Under the pieces are notes generated by a model. It ran no database searches. It was not told the DNA's origin and saw only the letters and a list, made by a program, of their open reading frames with translations. A stretch of 64,000 nucleotides of DNA, taken from NCBI GenBank assembly GCA_017471505.1, contig JAFUTC010000006.1, positions 62,001-126,000 of the forward strand. The letters are read 5' to 3'. Position numbers and translations under genes: made by a program. Position 1 is the stretch's first letter; every line of letters begins with the position of its first letter. Of the stretch, positions 1 to 8,902 are shown piece after piece. The DNA comes from Alloprevotella sp. Its GTDB lineage: Bacteria; Bacteroidota; Bacteroidia; Bacteroidales; Bacteroidaceae.

Positions 1-1239
1 CAGACCGCTATTGTGGCCGGCCGCAAAGGCACGGGAAAAACCACGCTGGTGCTTCAAGCCACCAAGGACGTGCCTACTGTCTATTTCTATGTCTCGCGCC
101 GCGCCGAGTCGCTCTTGTGCCGCGACCTGATTGAAGAGGTGAAGCGCGCGCTGGGCAAAAGCCTCAACGAGGAAATCATCGAGCTGCGCCACATCTTCAA
201 GCAGTTGGTCACCGAGTCGCACGACCGGCGCTTCAACCTCATCATCGACGAGGCTCACGAACTGCTCACCGTCAACCCCACCATACTGCCCGACCTGCAG
301 GCCATCATCGAACGCAACCGCGAGCGCAGCAAACTGATGCTCGTGCTGGTGGGAAGTTCGCAGGGGGGCATGGAAAAAGTGTTCCAGACCCCACATTCGC
401 CCTTCCACGACAAGGCCGACCTTGAACTGGAACTGCGCACCTACTCGCTCAATACGCTGAAGAGCCTGCTCGACAAGCACCTGCCTGGATACACCGCCGA
501 CGACCTGATAACGCTCTACGGCTGCACCGGCGGAGTGCCGCAGTACGTAGGCGAGCTCATAGAGGCCGGCGCCCTGAAGCACAGGGACATCGTGCGCCAC
601 CTTATACAGAAAGACTCCACGTTCTTCGGACGCGGCAAGGAACTGCTCATCGACGAGGTGGGCAAGGAGTATACGTTCTATTTCTCCATCCTCTCGTGCA
701 TCGCCAGCGGCATCACCTCGCGCAGCACCATCGAGGAAATGCTCAACAAGGAAATAGGCGGCTACCTGACAAGGATGGAGAACGACTTCCACCTCATACA
801 GAAGCGCACGCCGCTCTACTCGAAGACCGGCAGCAAGAACGTGCGCTACACCATCGAGGACCGCTTCCTCAGGTGCTGGTTCCGCTACATCTATCCCAAT
901 GCCCATCTCATAGAGACCAGCAACTGGAAAGCGCTGGAGCGGATTGTGGCCAACGACCACGACGCCTTCTGCGCCGAAGTCCTGCACTCCTACTTCCACC
1001 AAAAGGTGCAGGAGTCCGGACAATACGACATCGTAGGCGGATGGTGGGAGAACACCACCGAAAACCACCTCGACCTGATTGCACTCAACACCTCCAAGCG
1101 CAAAGGCATAGTGGCCGTGTTCACGCCTAAGGCTAACGACGAGGCACAACACATGCTCGACGACAACAAGCCCGTCCTCGCCGACGACCTCAAGGACTTC
1201 GACATAGACTACCGCCTGCTCACGCTCAACGACCTATAA
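1..1239 (+). CDS. AAA ATPase with DUF234-like C-terminus (5' end cut by window)
   Basis: The reading frame is open from base 1, so the true start lies outside the window; the GTG at 13 is internal. The visible protein has a Walker A motif (GRKGTGKTT) at its very beginning, a Walker B (FNLIIDEAHE) about 70 residues later and a sensor-like strand VLVGSS. This is the order seen in the archaeal-type ATPase family (PF01637). The C-terminal 60 residues contain NHLDLIALN followed by a strand ending FTPK, which resembles the PD-(D/E)XK-like DUF234 tail found in that family. Members often occur as multi-copy orphan ATPases in Bacteroidales; their role is not established. No toxin or mobile partner is visible next to it. 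A 14-base gap separates it from the DedA gene. Confidence 0.8.
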   Translation, partial: QTAIVAGRKGTGKTTLVLQATKDVPTVYFYVSRRAESLLCRDLIEEVKRALGKSLNEEIIELRHIFKQLVTESHDRRFNLIIDEAHELLTVNPTILPDLQAIIERNRERSKLMLVLVGSSQGGMEKVFQTPHSPFHDKADLELELRTYSLNTLKSLLDKHLPGYTADDLITLYGCTGGVPQYVGELIEAGALKHRDIVRHLIQKDSTFFGRGKELLIDEVGKEYTFYFSILSCIASGITSRSTIEEMLNKEIGGYLTRMENDFHLIQKRTPLYSKTGSKNVRYTIEDRFLRCWFRYIYPNAHLIETSNWKALERIVANDHDAFCAEVLHSYFHQKVQESGQYDIVGGWWENTTENHLDLIALNTSKRKGIVAVFTPKANDEAQHMLDDNKPVLADDLKDFDIDYRLLTLNDL

Positions 1240-1253
1240 CACCCGGCACGCAC

Positions 1254-1916
1254 ATGAGTTCCGCAGTCCTGATACAATGGATTCTGGCCCACCTCAACTA
1301 TTGGGTCGTCATGCTCTTCATGGCCATCGAGAGTTCGTTCATACCCTTTCCGTCGGAAGTAGTAGTGCCGCCGGCCGCCTGGAAGTCGATGTCCGACCCG
1401 GCCATGGCACTTCCGCTCGTCGTAGTCTTTGCCACGCTCGGAGCCGACATAGGTGCGCTCGTCAACTACTATCTGTCGCGCTGGCTGGGCCGTCCCATCG
1501 TCTACCGCTTCGCCAACTCTCGCCTCGGACACCTGTGCCTCATCGACGAAGCCGCCGTCCAAAAAGCCGAAACCTACTTCCTCCGCCACGGAAACACCGC
1601 CACCCTCGTCGGACGCTTTGTGCCCGCCGTCAGACAACTGATCAGCATCCCGGCAGGACTGTCGGGCATGCCCATAGGCCGCTTCCTGCTCTACACAACT
1701 ATCGGCGCGGCGGGATGGAACACGGTGCTGGCGGCCATCGGATGGGCCATCTATCGGTTTACGCCCGTCAAGACGGTCGACAACGTAGTCGAACTGGCCA
1801 CGAAATACAGTCACGAAATCGGCTATGCCATTCTGGCCGTCGTGACAGTGGCTGGCATCGGCCTCTATCTTAAGAGCCGCAAGAAGAAACCCACGGCTGC
1901 CGACTCCGGCCAGTAG
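1254..1916 (+). CDS. DedA family inner-membrane protein
   Basis: This 220-residue protein has the DedA (SNARE-associated, PF09335) pattern: an N-terminal helix, then ESSFIPFPSEVVVPPAA near residue 27 and the second re-entrant motif FVPAVRQLISIPAG near residue 125, followed by hydrophobic C-terminal helices. The charged tail SRKKKPTAADSGQ is cytoplasmic. DedA proteins are proposed lipid scramblases or flippases for polyprenyl phosphate or phosphatidylethanolamine, and they support envelope homeostasis. The specific substrate cannot be read from sequence. It starts at ATG 1254, just after the ATPase gene, and is followed 19 bases later by the DUF3316 gene, so these may be cotranscribed. Confidence 0.88.
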   Translation: MSSAVLIQWILAHLNYWVVMLFMAIESSFIPFPSEVVVPPAAWKSMSDPAMALPLVVVFATLGADIGALVNYYLSRWLGRPIVYRFANSRLGHLCLIDEAAVQKAETYFLRHGNTATLVGRFVPAVRQLISIPAGLSGMPIGRFLLYTTIGAAGWNTVLAAIGWAIYRFTPVKTVDNVVELATKYSHEIGYAILAVVTVAGIGLYLKSRKKKPTAADSGQ

Positions 1917-1935
1917 TCCGCCCGCCCCCTTGCCT

Positions 1936-2757
1936 ATGGTGTACTTCCACTACATACGCCTGCGCCTCGCCGCGCTGATGATTGTCGCCACGGCCATGGT
2001 CGCAACCGTCCACGCCACCGAGCCCGACTCGCTCCGCACCGTCGAGCGGCAGTGGATGTTTGGCATCGGACACACCAACCTGCTCGACACCTATCTCTCG
2101 ATGCTCGAATACAAAGGTCCGAGCCTGAGCGTGACGCATCGCACGGAGCGGCCCGCACACTGGGGCAAGGGCCGCGTCGGCGTCATAAGCCACTACACCG
2201 CCCAGGCCGCACTTGCCCAATCGCCCACCGAAGATGCACGCATGTACGATATGTCGGTCCGCGCAATGGGCGGACTCGTGCGCCAATGGAACCCATCGCC
2301 ACGCTGGCGGCTCGCTGCCGGAGCGATGGCCGGCGGGGCTATGGGACTGACCTATAACACCCGCAACGGAAACAACCCCGCACAGGCACGCTTCGAGGCT
2401 TCGGTCGACGCCGAACTGCTGGCCGAATATTCGTTCCCATTGTTCAAGAAGACGGCCCGCCTGCGTGGCGAGCTGCAAGCACCCTTGCTCGGAGTGGCAT
2501 TCACCCCGCGTTTCGGCCAGTCATACTACGAACTCGTATCGCTGCAGATGCGCGACCGCAACGTCATATTCACCCAGCCCGGCAATGCGCCCTGCGTGCG
2601 GTTTGCAGCCACCCTCGAGATTCCACTATTAGGCGCCCGCCTCAACATCGGGTTCTTGTCTGACGTCCGCCAAAGCAAGTTCCACGGCATCAAGCACCAT
2701 TGCTGGCAAAACCAATTCGTGGTGGGCTACACGCGCCACCTTTTCATCCGCCGCTAA
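1936..2757 (+). CDS. DUF3316 family exported protein
   Basis: The protein has 273 residues from ATG 1936 (an upstream in-frame TTG at 1930 is less likely). A signal peptide rich in Leu/Ala ends near VHATEPD. The body has many alternating beta-like stretches (for example GMGLTYNTRN-type segments, MYDMSVRAMGG, YELVSLQMRDRN) and ends in FVVGYTRHLFIRR, a terminal beta-strand like that of an outer-membrane barrel. It matches what I know of the DUF3316 family, which is restricted to Bacteroidetes and has no assigned function. It sits 10 bases before the S41 lipoprotein gene, probably in one operon. The outer-membrane location is inferred. Confidence 0.7.
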   Translation: MVYFHYIRLRLAALMIVATAMVATVHATEPDSLRTVERQWMFGIGHTNLLDTYLSMLEYKGPSLSVTHRTERPAHWGKGRVGVISHYTAQAALAQSPTEDARMYDMSVRAMGGLVRQWNPSPRWRLAAGAMAGGAMGLTYNTRNGNNPAQARFEASVDAELLAEYSFPLFKKTARLRGELQAPLLGVAFTPRFGQSYYELVSLQMRDRNVIFTQPGNAPCVRFAATLEIPLLGARLNIGFLSDVRQSKFHGIKHHCWQNQFVVGYTRHLFIRR

Positions 2758-2767
2758 AACCTTTCGC

Positions 2768-3781
2768 ATGCGAACACTGAGCCTCCTATTCGCCACCCTA
2801 TGCCTCATGCTCACTTCCTGCATCACCGAGGAAGTGGCACAGGACACGCCGCTCGGCAACTTCGACACCTGCTGGAAAATCTTCGACGAACACTACTGTT
2901 TCTTCGACCTGAAGGCGCAGGAGTCCGGCCTCGACTGGCAGGAGATAAGGCAGCGCTACCGTCCGCAGATTGCCGACGGCATGACCAATATGCAACTGTT
3001 CGAGGTATTGGGGAATATGCTCCGCGAACTCCGCGACGGGCACGTCAATCTCTATGCGGCACACGACGTGGTGCGCTATGGCGCCTGGTTCGACGATTAT
3101 CCCGACAACTACTACGAGGACGTGGTGCAGCACTACCTGGGCCGCGCCGAAGACTATAAGCGCTCCGGCACGCTCGACTATCGCGTGCTCGACGACAACG
3201 TGGGCTACGTGCGTTGCGAGACCTTCGCCTCGCAGTTTGGCACAGGCAACCTCGAGCAGGTCATGGAGGCGCTGGCCGACTGCAACGGCCTGATTGTCGA
3301 CGTGCGCCACAACGGCGGCGGCATGCTTACGGCGGCGCAGCGGCTGGCCTCGCTGTTTTTCAACGAGCCTATGACGCTCGGCTACATCTGCCACAAGACG
3401 GGAGCGGGCCATAATGATTTCTCCCAGCCCGAACCCATCACCGAAAAACCGTTCAAGGGCCTGCGCTGGCAGAAGAAGGTGGTCGTCCTGGCCAACCGGC
3501 ATACCTACAGCGCCGCCAATTCGTTTGTCATGTTTCTCAAGGGGCTGCCCAACGTCACCATATTGGGTGACCGCACAGGCGGCGGGGCCGGACTGCCCTT
3601 CTCAAGCGAACTGCCCAACGGATGGCTCGTGCGCTTCTCGGCCTGCCCCATGTACGACCGCCACATGATGCCCACGGAGCAGGGCATAGAGCCCGACGTC
3701 AGAGTCGATATGACCGACGCCGACCGCAACAGCCAAGTGGACACGCTCATAGAGAGAGCGCGCCGGCTCATAGGCGAATAG
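2768..3781 (+). CDS. S41 family peptidase, lipoprotein
   Basis: The protein has 337 residues. The N-terminus MRTLSLLFATLCLMLTSC is a lipoprotein signal with lipobox LTSC, so it should be membrane-anchored. Residues ~30-120 resemble the tricorn C1/N-terminal helical region of small S41 proteases. The S41 core follows: LIVDVRHNGGG near residue 177, the catalytic Ser in TYSAANSFV near residue 247, and GDRTGGGAGLPF. There is no PDZ domain between the two parts, unlike the CtpA-type peptidase at 27495-29165. It is likely a periplasmic or surface processing protease with unknown substrate. It converges on marC with only 14 bases between the genes. Confidence 0.85.
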   Translation: MRTLSLLFATLCLMLTSCITEEVAQDTPLGNFDTCWKIFDEHYCFFDLKAQESGLDWQEIRQRYRPQIADGMTNMQLFEVLGNMLRELRDGHVNLYAAHDVVRYGAWFDDYPDNYYEDVVQHYLGRAEDYKRSGTLDYRVLDDNVGYVRCETFASQFGTGNLEQVMEALADCNGLIVDVRHNGGGMLTAAQRLASLFFNEPMTLGYICHKTGAGHNDFSQPEPITEKPFKGLRWQKKVVVLANRHTYSAANSFVMFLKGLPNVTILGDRTGGGAGLPFSSELPNGWLVRFSACPMYDRHMMPTEQGIEPDVRVDMTDADRNSQVDTLIERARRLIGE

Positions 3782-3795
3782 GACAGGAAAGGCGA

Positions 3796-4395
3796 TTAGC
3801 CGAACAGGCCGACCACGTTGTGGAAGAACAGCTTTACGGCAATGGCCAGCAGCACCACTCCGAAGAACTTACGCAATACGTAGACATACGAGCGCGGCAG
3901 TATTCTGTCGACGCGGTCCACTTGTGCCAGTACGAAGAATACCCAAAGCATGTTCAGCGCCAGGCCTATCAGAATGTTCACCGCGGAGTACTCGGCACGC
4001 AGACTGAGCAGCGTGGTGAAAGCACCAGGACCGGCAATGAGCGGAAAGACCATCGGAATGAGCGTAGCCTCCTTGATGGGACCCTGGTTCTTGAAAATCT
4101 CCACGTCCAGTATCATCTCGAGCGCCATGATAAAGATAATCATCGAGCCGGCTACGGCAAACGAGCCGATGTCCACGCTGAACAGTTGCAGCACGGCGTC
4201 GCCGGCGAAGAAGAACAGCACGAGCAGCATGGCGCTTATGACCGTAGCCTTCCAGGCGCTCACGGGGCGGCCCTGCACCTTCAAAGACAGCACAATCGGC
4301 ATCGAACCGAGAATGTCGATTATGGCAAACAGCACGATAAACGCGCTGGAGATTTCCTTCAGGCTGATGCTTGCAAAAAGGTCAGAGATATTCAT
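3796..4395 (-). CDS. MarC family integral membrane protein
   Basis: This 199-residue protein is almost entirely hydrophobic with about six membrane segments. It carries the MarC (PF01914) features: FIVLFAIIDILGSMPIVLSL near the N-terminus and PLIAGPGAFTTLL near residue 115. MarC proteins were once tied to multiple antibiotic resistance but that link is not supported, and transport function remains unproven. It is transcribed towards the S41 lipoprotein gene. A TAnnTTCG promoter element lies at 4424-4431, so the 5' leader is about 22 bases. Repeat array A starts 6 bases upstream of that element and covers its -33 region. Confidence 0.88.
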   Translation of the reverse strand: MNISDLFASISLKEISSAFIVLFAIIDILGSMPIVLSLKVQGRPVSAWKATVISAMLLVLFFFAGDAVLQLFSVDIGSFAVAGSMIIFIMALEMILDVEIFKNQGPIKEATLIPMVFPLIAGPGAFTTLLSLRAEYSAVNILIGLALNMLWVFFVLAQVDRVDRILPRSYVYVLRKFFGVVLLAIAVKLFFHNVVGLFG

Positions 4396-4423
4396 CGATA
4401 GTAGTTTTAAGGTTGTTCACGGG

Positions 4424-4431
4424 CGAAGGTA
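4424..4431 (-). promoter_or_regulatory. Candidate -7 element of marC
   Basis: On the minus strand this reads TACCTTCG, one base from the Bacteroidetes -7 consensus TAnnTTTG. The expected -33 position falls inside the first unit of repeat array A (4437-4541). Confidence 0.45.
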
Positions 4432-4436
4432 AGCAG

Positions 4437-4541
4437 AAAATTGCATAATGCCACGCAAAAATCCGATTATGCAATCGCGAAATCCGATTATGCAATCCGC
4501 AAATTGTATAATCGGATTTTCAAATTGCATAATGCCGTTTC
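4437..4541. repeat. Array A: five 21-bp phased near-palindromes
   Basis: Five units have centres at 4447, 4468, 4489, 4510 and 4531, each exactly 21 bp apart. Each unit is two 10-base half-sites around one central A or T. The left half is AAAATTGCAT, AAAATCCGAT, GAAATCCGAT, CAAATTGTAT or CAAATTGCAT, and the right half is the mirror type such as ATGCAATCGC. The non-coding stretch 4396-4741 (346 bases) holds the marC promoter, this array and the cvfB terminator. Short open frames through the array are a by-product of the 21-bp (7-codon) period. Confidence 0.9.
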
Positions 4542-4584
4542 GGGGCCAGCCTGCGAACCGGAGCGACCGCCCTATGCGCCGCCC

Positions 4585-4625
4585 GAAAAAAATGGTATCG
4601 GCGCATTTCGCAACGCGCCGATACC
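4585..4625 (-). terminator. Intrinsic terminator of cvfB
   Basis: There is a perfect 11-bp stem, GGTATCGGCGC at 4594-4604 with GCGCCGATACC at 4615-4625, and a 10-base loop. The run of A at 4586-4592 becomes a T run after the hairpin on the minus strand, so it ends the cvfB transcript. Confidence 0.85.
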
Positions 4626-4741
4626 TCACAGAACTTATATAGAGATGAAAAAACTATGTCTTTATATTTCAAAAGACACAGCAAATTTACGGGTTTTCTT
4701 ATTGCTCACAAATTTTTTGCAAACATTTTTGCGCATTTCCC

Positions 4742-5581
4742 TCAATTTTCTCCCGTCAGCCATATTTCCGTGTCCGACAGGCCTATAATGCGCTCGCGGT
4801 AAAGCCTTCCGACAGCCGCCTTGAAGGTCTTTTTCGACACGTGGAAGCGGGCCTCGATCGACTGGGCCGTGCTGCGGTCGGAAAACGGCAGGGTGCCGCC
4901 CGCCTCGACCAGCTCTTTTTTCAGTTGCAGGGCAAACTGCTCGACGCGCTCCATGCCGAGCGGCGACAGGCTTATGTCAAGCTTGCCGTCGTCCCTGCGC
5001 TTGACCACGTAGCCTTTGCAGCGCTCGCCGGGAAGCAGCTTGCAGCGTATCTGGTCGGAGTAGACGAGCCCGGCAAAGGCGTTGTCCACCACCACCTTTA
5101 GGCCCATGGGCGACTTGCCTTGGATGAGCACGTCCACCTCGCGCCCCTGGACATATTCCTCGGTGGCGGGCTTCAGGTGGCGGTTGAGGCGAGCCGAAGC
5201 CACTATGCGGCGGGTCAGTTCGTCTATGTAGACATAGACCACGTACCACCTGTCGACCTCCATCTTTACCTGCTGCTCCGAAAACGGTACGAAAAGGTCC
5301 TTCATCAAGCCCCAGTCGAGAAACGCGCCAAAGCGGTTGGTCCACGACACGCGCAGACAGGCAAAGTCGCCTACGCGGGCCTTGGATTTCTCGGTGGTGG
5401 CCACCAGCCGCTCCTGCTGGTCGAGGTATACGAATACGCAAACCTCGTCGCCCACGGTCATCTCGGGCCGCACGAACGACTTGGGCATCAGTATGTCGCC
5501 TATTTCGCCGCCGTCCAAGTAGGCGCCGTGGTCGGAGAACCGCACAATGCGGAGCCGGTTATAATCGCCAAGGTTTATCAT
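4742..5581 (-). CDS. cvfB: CvfB-like S1 RNA-binding protein
   Basis: The protein has 279 residues. It starts MINLGDYNRLRIVR and shows successive S1-like beta-barrels: GAYLDGGEIGDILMP near residue 20, GAFLDWGLMKDLFVPFSEQ near residue 85, and GLVYSDQIRCKLLPGERCKGYV in the third. The C-terminal 55 residues (TLPFSDRSTAQSIEARF and following) form a winged-helix-like domain. This S1-S1-S1-wHTH order is the CvfB family, an RNA-binding regulator in Firmicutes and of unknown target in Bacteroidetes. It starts one base after the stop of the lolD-like gene, so translation is probably coupled. A strong terminator follows. Confidence 0.88.
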   Translation of the reverse strand: MINLGDYNRLRIVRFSDHGAYLDGGEIGDILMPKSFVRPEMTVGDEVCVFVYLDQQERLVATTEKSKARVGDFACLRVSWTNRFGAFLDWGLMKDLFVPFSEQQVKMEVDRWYVVYVYIDELTRRIVASARLNRHLKPATEEYVQGREVDVLIQGKSPMGLKVVVDNAFAGLVYSDQIRCKLLPGERCKGYVVKRRDDGKLDISLSPLGMERVEQFALQLKKELVEAGGTLPFSDRSTAQSIEARFHVSKKTFKAAVGRLYRERIIGLSDTEIWLTGEN

Positions 5582-5582
5582 C

Positions 5583-6266
5583 TTAGGATAGGGAGATTTC
5601 CGACGGGGCTGCCGGCTCGCACACCTGTCCGTCGAGCAGATGGATAGTTCGGTCGGTCAGGCGGGCTAGTCCTTCGTCGTGAGTGACTATTACAAATGTC
5701 TGGTTGAACTCTTTCCGCAAGTCGAAGAACAACTGGTGCAGCTCGGCCTTATTATGGCTGTCGAGCGAACCCGAGGGCTCGTCGGCCAGCACTACGTCGG
5801 GCCGGTTCATCAGAGCACGCGCCACGGCCACGCGTTGCTGCTCGCCGCCGGAAAGTTCGGCCGGCCGATGGCTGGCACGGTCCTTCAGGCCCATAAACTC
5901 GAGCAGTTCCATGGCCCGGCTATACGCCTCGCGCCGACCACAGCGGGCAATGAACGCCGGCATACAGATGTTCTCCAGCGCCGTAAACTCTGCCAGCAAT
6001 TGGTGGAACTGAAACACGAAGCCGATATGCCGGTTGCGGAAGGCGGCCAACTTGCGGCCCGACAGGTCGGACACGCGCTCGCCGTTCATAATGAGTTGGC
6101 CCGACGTGGGCTTGTAAAGCGTGCCGATGACCTGCAAAAGCGTCGTTTTGCCTGCTCCCGACGGCCCCACGATACTTACCACCTCGCCTTGCTCTATGCT
6201 CAGGCTGATGCCCTTAAGCACCTCGAGCGGGCCAAAAGACTTGTGGATGTCGATTAACTGTATCAT
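5583..6266 (-). CDS. lolD: LolD-like ABC transporter ATP-binding protein
   Basis: The 227-residue ABC ATPase has Walker [11 protein letters not shown] near residue 33, Q-loop FVFQFHQLL, signature [10 protein letters not shown] near residue 140 and Walker [13 protein letters not shown]. It belongs to the MacB/LolD subfamily that powers extraction of lipoproteins from the inner membrane with a LolC/E permease. No permease is adjacent, which is common for Bacteroidetes lolD. The orthology to LolD rather than another MacB-like ATPase is likely but not certain. A TAATTTCG element at 6274-6281 places the transcript start only about 3 bases before the ATG. Confidence 0.82.
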   Translation of the reverse strand: MIQLIDIHKSFGPLEVLKGISLSIEQGEVVSIVGPSGAGKTTLLQVIGTLYKPTSGQLIMNGERVSDLSGRKLAAFRNRHIGFVFQFHQLLAEFTALENICMPAFIARCGRREAYSRAMELLEFMGLKDRASHRPAELSGGEQQRVAVARALMNRPDVVLADEPSGSLDSHNKAELHQLFFDLRKEFNQTFVIVTHDEGLARLTDRTIHLLDGQVCEPAAPSEISLS

Positions 6267-6273
6267 TCTGCGG

Positions 6274-6281
6274 CGAAATTA
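6274..6281 (-). promoter_or_regulatory. Candidate -7 element of the lolD-like gene
   Basis: The minus strand reads TAATTTCG, near the TAnnTTTG consensus. It ends 7 bases before the start codon, so the mRNA would have almost no leader. Confidence 0.4.
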
Positions 6282-6325
6282 TAGAAAAAACCGAACATAT
6301 AGGCGCGGCGACCCGTGCAAATGTC

Positions 6326-8809
6326 CTATTGCGGGTCCACATCGAAGAACACGTCGACGCGCTTATAGAGTGCGTGGCCGGAAAGGGCCTTCCGGGCCAT
6401 CCAAAGCACCTGTCGCACCGCGGCAGTCTGCTGTTGGGGCAGCACCTTGAGCAAAATCTTGCGAATATAGAGCGAATGGACGCGACCCACGAGCGGCCGG
6501 TCCGGACCAAGCAGCTGCGTGCCGAAATGTGGCCGCAGCAGTTCGGCAAGCCAGTTCGACGCCCCCACGCAAAGGTCCTCGCGGCTGTGGCGAACATACA
6601 CGACTATCAGCCGACAGTAGGGCGGATAGACATATTGCTCGCGCTCGGCTATCTGCTCCTCGTACATGCCTGCGTAGTCGTTCTCCACAATCTGGCGAAT
6701 AAGCGGCAGCTTGGCCTGATGGGTCTGCAGCACCACAAGTCCCTGCTCTCCTTTTCTTCCCGCACGGCCCGCCACCTGAGTCATAAGTTGGAAGGCACGC
6801 TCATAGGCGCGGAAGTCGGGAGCATTGATGGCCTGGTCGGCCGAAAGGATGCCCACGACGCGGACCTTATCGAAGTCGAGGCCCTTAGTAACCATCTGGG
6901 TGCCTATAAGCACGTTTTTCTCGCCGGCACTGAACTGTCGGATGATTTCATCGTAGGCCGTGCGCTTCCGCGTAGTGTCCAGGTCCATCCGGGCCACTCG
7001 CGCTTCGGCAAAACTATTGACCACGGCCTCTTCCACCTTCTCCGTGCCGAAACCGCGGTCGCGCAGTTCCGTATGTCCGCACTTCGGACAGGCGACAGGC
7101 ATCTGATAGGTCGCCCCACAATAGTGGCACAACAGGAGTCCGTTGTGCTGATGCACGGTAAGGGGCACGTCGCAGCGTTCGCAATGCGGTGTCCAGCCGC
7201 AACGATTGCATTGGAGCGTAGGTGCGTAGCCGCGGCGATTTTGAAAGAGGATGGCCTGCTCGCCGTTATGGAGCGCCTGTTTCAGTTCGTCGAGCAGTCG
7301 CGGAGAAAAGACCGACGGCATCATGCGCCTATACTTCAGGTCGGCCACATCTTCCACCACGATTTTGGGCAGGGCTTTTCCGCCGTAACGTTCGCGGAGT
7401 TCGACGAGCCCATATTTGCCCGAACGCGCATGATGGTACGACTCGACCGAAGGCGTGGCCGAACCGAGCACCACCTTAGCCCCCGAAAGCCGCGCAAGCA
7501 CCAGTGCGGCGTCGCGAGCCACATAGCGCGGGGCGGGTTCTTGCTGTTTGTAGGAAGCATCGTGCTCTTCGTCGACCACAATGAGCCCCAGTTTTCGGAA
7601 AGGCAGGAACAGCGCACTGCGGGCGCCCAATATGAGCGGATAAGGGTTGTCCGAGCACTGGCGACGCCACAATTCGACGCGCTCACTATCGGGGAAACCG
7701 CTGTGATAGACTCCCAGCCGGCCGCCAAAGACTTTTGCGAGCCGCTGCATGAGTTGCGTGGTCAGGGCAATCTCGGGCACGAGGAAAAGCACCTGCTCAC
7801 CGCGCGCAAGAGTCTCGTCTATGAGCCGCTGATAGACTTCCGTCTTGCCGCTCGAGGTTATTCCGTGCAGCAGACAGATGTCGCGGTCGGCAAGTGCCTG
7901 ATGCAGTTCGTCCAGAGCCTGTTGCTGGGCGGGCGAAAGGTCGGGCAGCCCGACAGTGGGTTGCTGTGCGTCGAAGCCAAGTCGGCTTTTCTCCACCGTA
8001 TAGACTTCGAGCACGCCACGACCTGCCAATGCCTTGAGAATAGTATGCGAACTGTCGGTTTCATCGAGCAAACGAGCCACTTCTACCTCTTTCAGCGCAG
8101 CCGGATTATGGGCAGCGACGGCCGTCATAGCATCGGCCATGCCCACATAGCTGAGTAGGAGGCTTTGCTGCTTGGGTGCCCGTTTCAGAATGTTGAGCGT
8201 CGCCGTGAGTGCCTCGGGCGCACAAAGAGATGCCGACAGGCGCACGCAGCGCATTATGGCGGGGCGGAAGGCGCGTGTCAGATGCTCCTCCACCTCAATG
8301 GCACGGCGCTCCATGAGGCTCTTGACGAGCGGAAACACCGTGGTGATGCCGCCTATCTCGGGGAAGTCGGACAGCCGCATAGCCTTGCGGTCGGGCAGCA
8401 GGTTCAGCAGTCGCTGCTCGTCGGACGTAAGGTCCGATTCGTCGATGAAACCGGGATTTTTCCGTATGCGTACCTCGCCTTCCAGTTTCAAACCGGCCGG
8501 CAGGGCGGTCTTCATGACCTCGCCCATAGTGCACATGTAGTAGAAGGCTATCCACTGCCAGAATTTCACCTGCTCGTCGAACAATACGGGCCTACTGTCG
8601 AGCACATCGATAATGTCGCGCACTTTCAGGTGGGCAGCCGGCGCCTCGTCGGTCAGTCCGACCACCAGGCCGGCATATCGCTTGCGCACGCCCAACGGAA
8701 CCAGCACGCGGCATCCCACCTGCAACGCACCGGCAAGTCGGTCGGGCACGCGGTAGGTGTAGGGCTGCGTCAGCGCCAAAGGCAGCAATATCTTGGCATA
8801 AGTGTCCAC
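6326..8809 (-). CDS. priA: Primosomal replication restart helicase PriA
   Basis: The 827-residue protein starts at GTG 8809 (VDTYAKILLPLA, the usual PriA N-terminus). The frame stays open further upstream, but that part overlaps the GH20 gene on the other strand and has no PriA similarity. Features in order: N-terminal DNA-binding region; helicase Walker A GITSSGKTEVY; DEEH box VDEEHDASYKQ; paired zinc-binding cysteines (CNRCGWTPHCERC, CHYCG, CPKCG); and helicase motifs through QVAGRAGRKGEQG. PriA reloads the replisome at stalled forks. A TACCTTCG element at 8816-8823 would place the transcript start 2-3 bases before the GTG. Confidence 0.95.
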   Translation of the reverse strand: MDTYAKILLPLALTQPYTYRVPDRLAGALQVGCRVLVPLGVRKRYAGLVVGLTDEAPAAHLKVRDIIDVLDSRPVLFDEQVKFWQWIAFYYMCTMGEVMKTALPAGLKLEGEVRIRKNPGFIDESDLTSDEQRLLNLLPDRKAMRLSDFPEIGGITTVFPLVKSLMERRAIEVEEHLTRAFRPAIMRCVRLSASLCAPEALTATLNILKRAPKQQSLLLSYVGMADAMTAVAAHNPAALKEVEVARLLDETDSSHTILKALAGRGVLEVYTVEKSRLGFDAQQPTVGLPDLSPAQQQALDELHQALADRDICLLHGITSSGKTEVYQRLIDETLARGEQVLFLVPEIALTTQLMQRLAKVFGGRLGVYHSGFPDSERVELWRRQCSDNPYPLILGARSALFLPFRKLGLIVVDEEHDASYKQQEPAPRYVARDAALVLARLSGAKVVLGSATPSVESYHHARSGKYGLVELRERYGGKALPKIVVEDVADLKYRRMMPSVFSPRLLDELKQALHNGEQAILFQNRRGYAPTLQCNRCGWTPHCERCDVPLTVHQHNGLLLCHYCGATYQMPVACPKCGHTELRDRGFGTEKVEEAVVNSFAEARVARMDLDTTRKRTAYDEIIRQFSAGEKNVLIGTQMVTKGLDFDKVRVVGILSADQAINAPDFRAYERAFQLMTQVAGRAGRKGEQGLVVLQTHQAKLPLIRQIVENDYAGMYEEQIAEREQYVYPPYCRLIVVYVRHSREDLCVGASNWLAELLRPHFGTQLLGPDRPLVGRVHSLYIRKILLKVLPQQQTAAVRQVLWMARKALSGHALYKRVDVFFDVDPQ

Positions 8810-8815
8810 GGAAGG

Positions 8816-8823
8816 CGAAGGTA
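8816..8823 (-). promoter_or_regulatory. Candidate -7 element of priA
   Basis: The minus strand reads TACCTTCG, identical to the element before marC. It ends 6 bases from the GTG start, implying a near-leaderless transcript. Confidence 0.4.
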
Positions 8824-8866
8824 ACGCTTTTCGGGCAACCCACCTTGCGCATAAGCCGAAAAGTGT

Positions 8867-8898
8867 ATTGTCGTTTTTCGTGAAAACCATTATTTTTG
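8867..8898 (+). promoter_or_regulatory. Promoter of the GH20 gene
   Basis: ATTG at 8867-8870, a 20-base spacer and TATTTTTG at 8891-8898 fit the Bacteroidetes TTTG-N19/20-TAnnTTTG promoter. The predicted transcript start coincides with the ATG at 8903. Confidence 0.65.
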
Positions 8899-8902
8899 GC
8901 CC

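Noticed and set aside
3622..4401. Long open frames opposite or across real genes, e.g. 3622-4401 plus strand
   Set aside because: They are GC-rich shadow frames of marC, S41, polA, hppA and other genes, without recognisable domains or signals.
4437..4541. REP/RAYT-type or MITE element
   Set aside because: Units lack the GTAG-type REP head and terminal inverted repeats with target duplications, and form phased tandem arrays of nearly fixed number. A RAYT-like transposase is not in the window. A genome-wide search is needed to exclude it fully.
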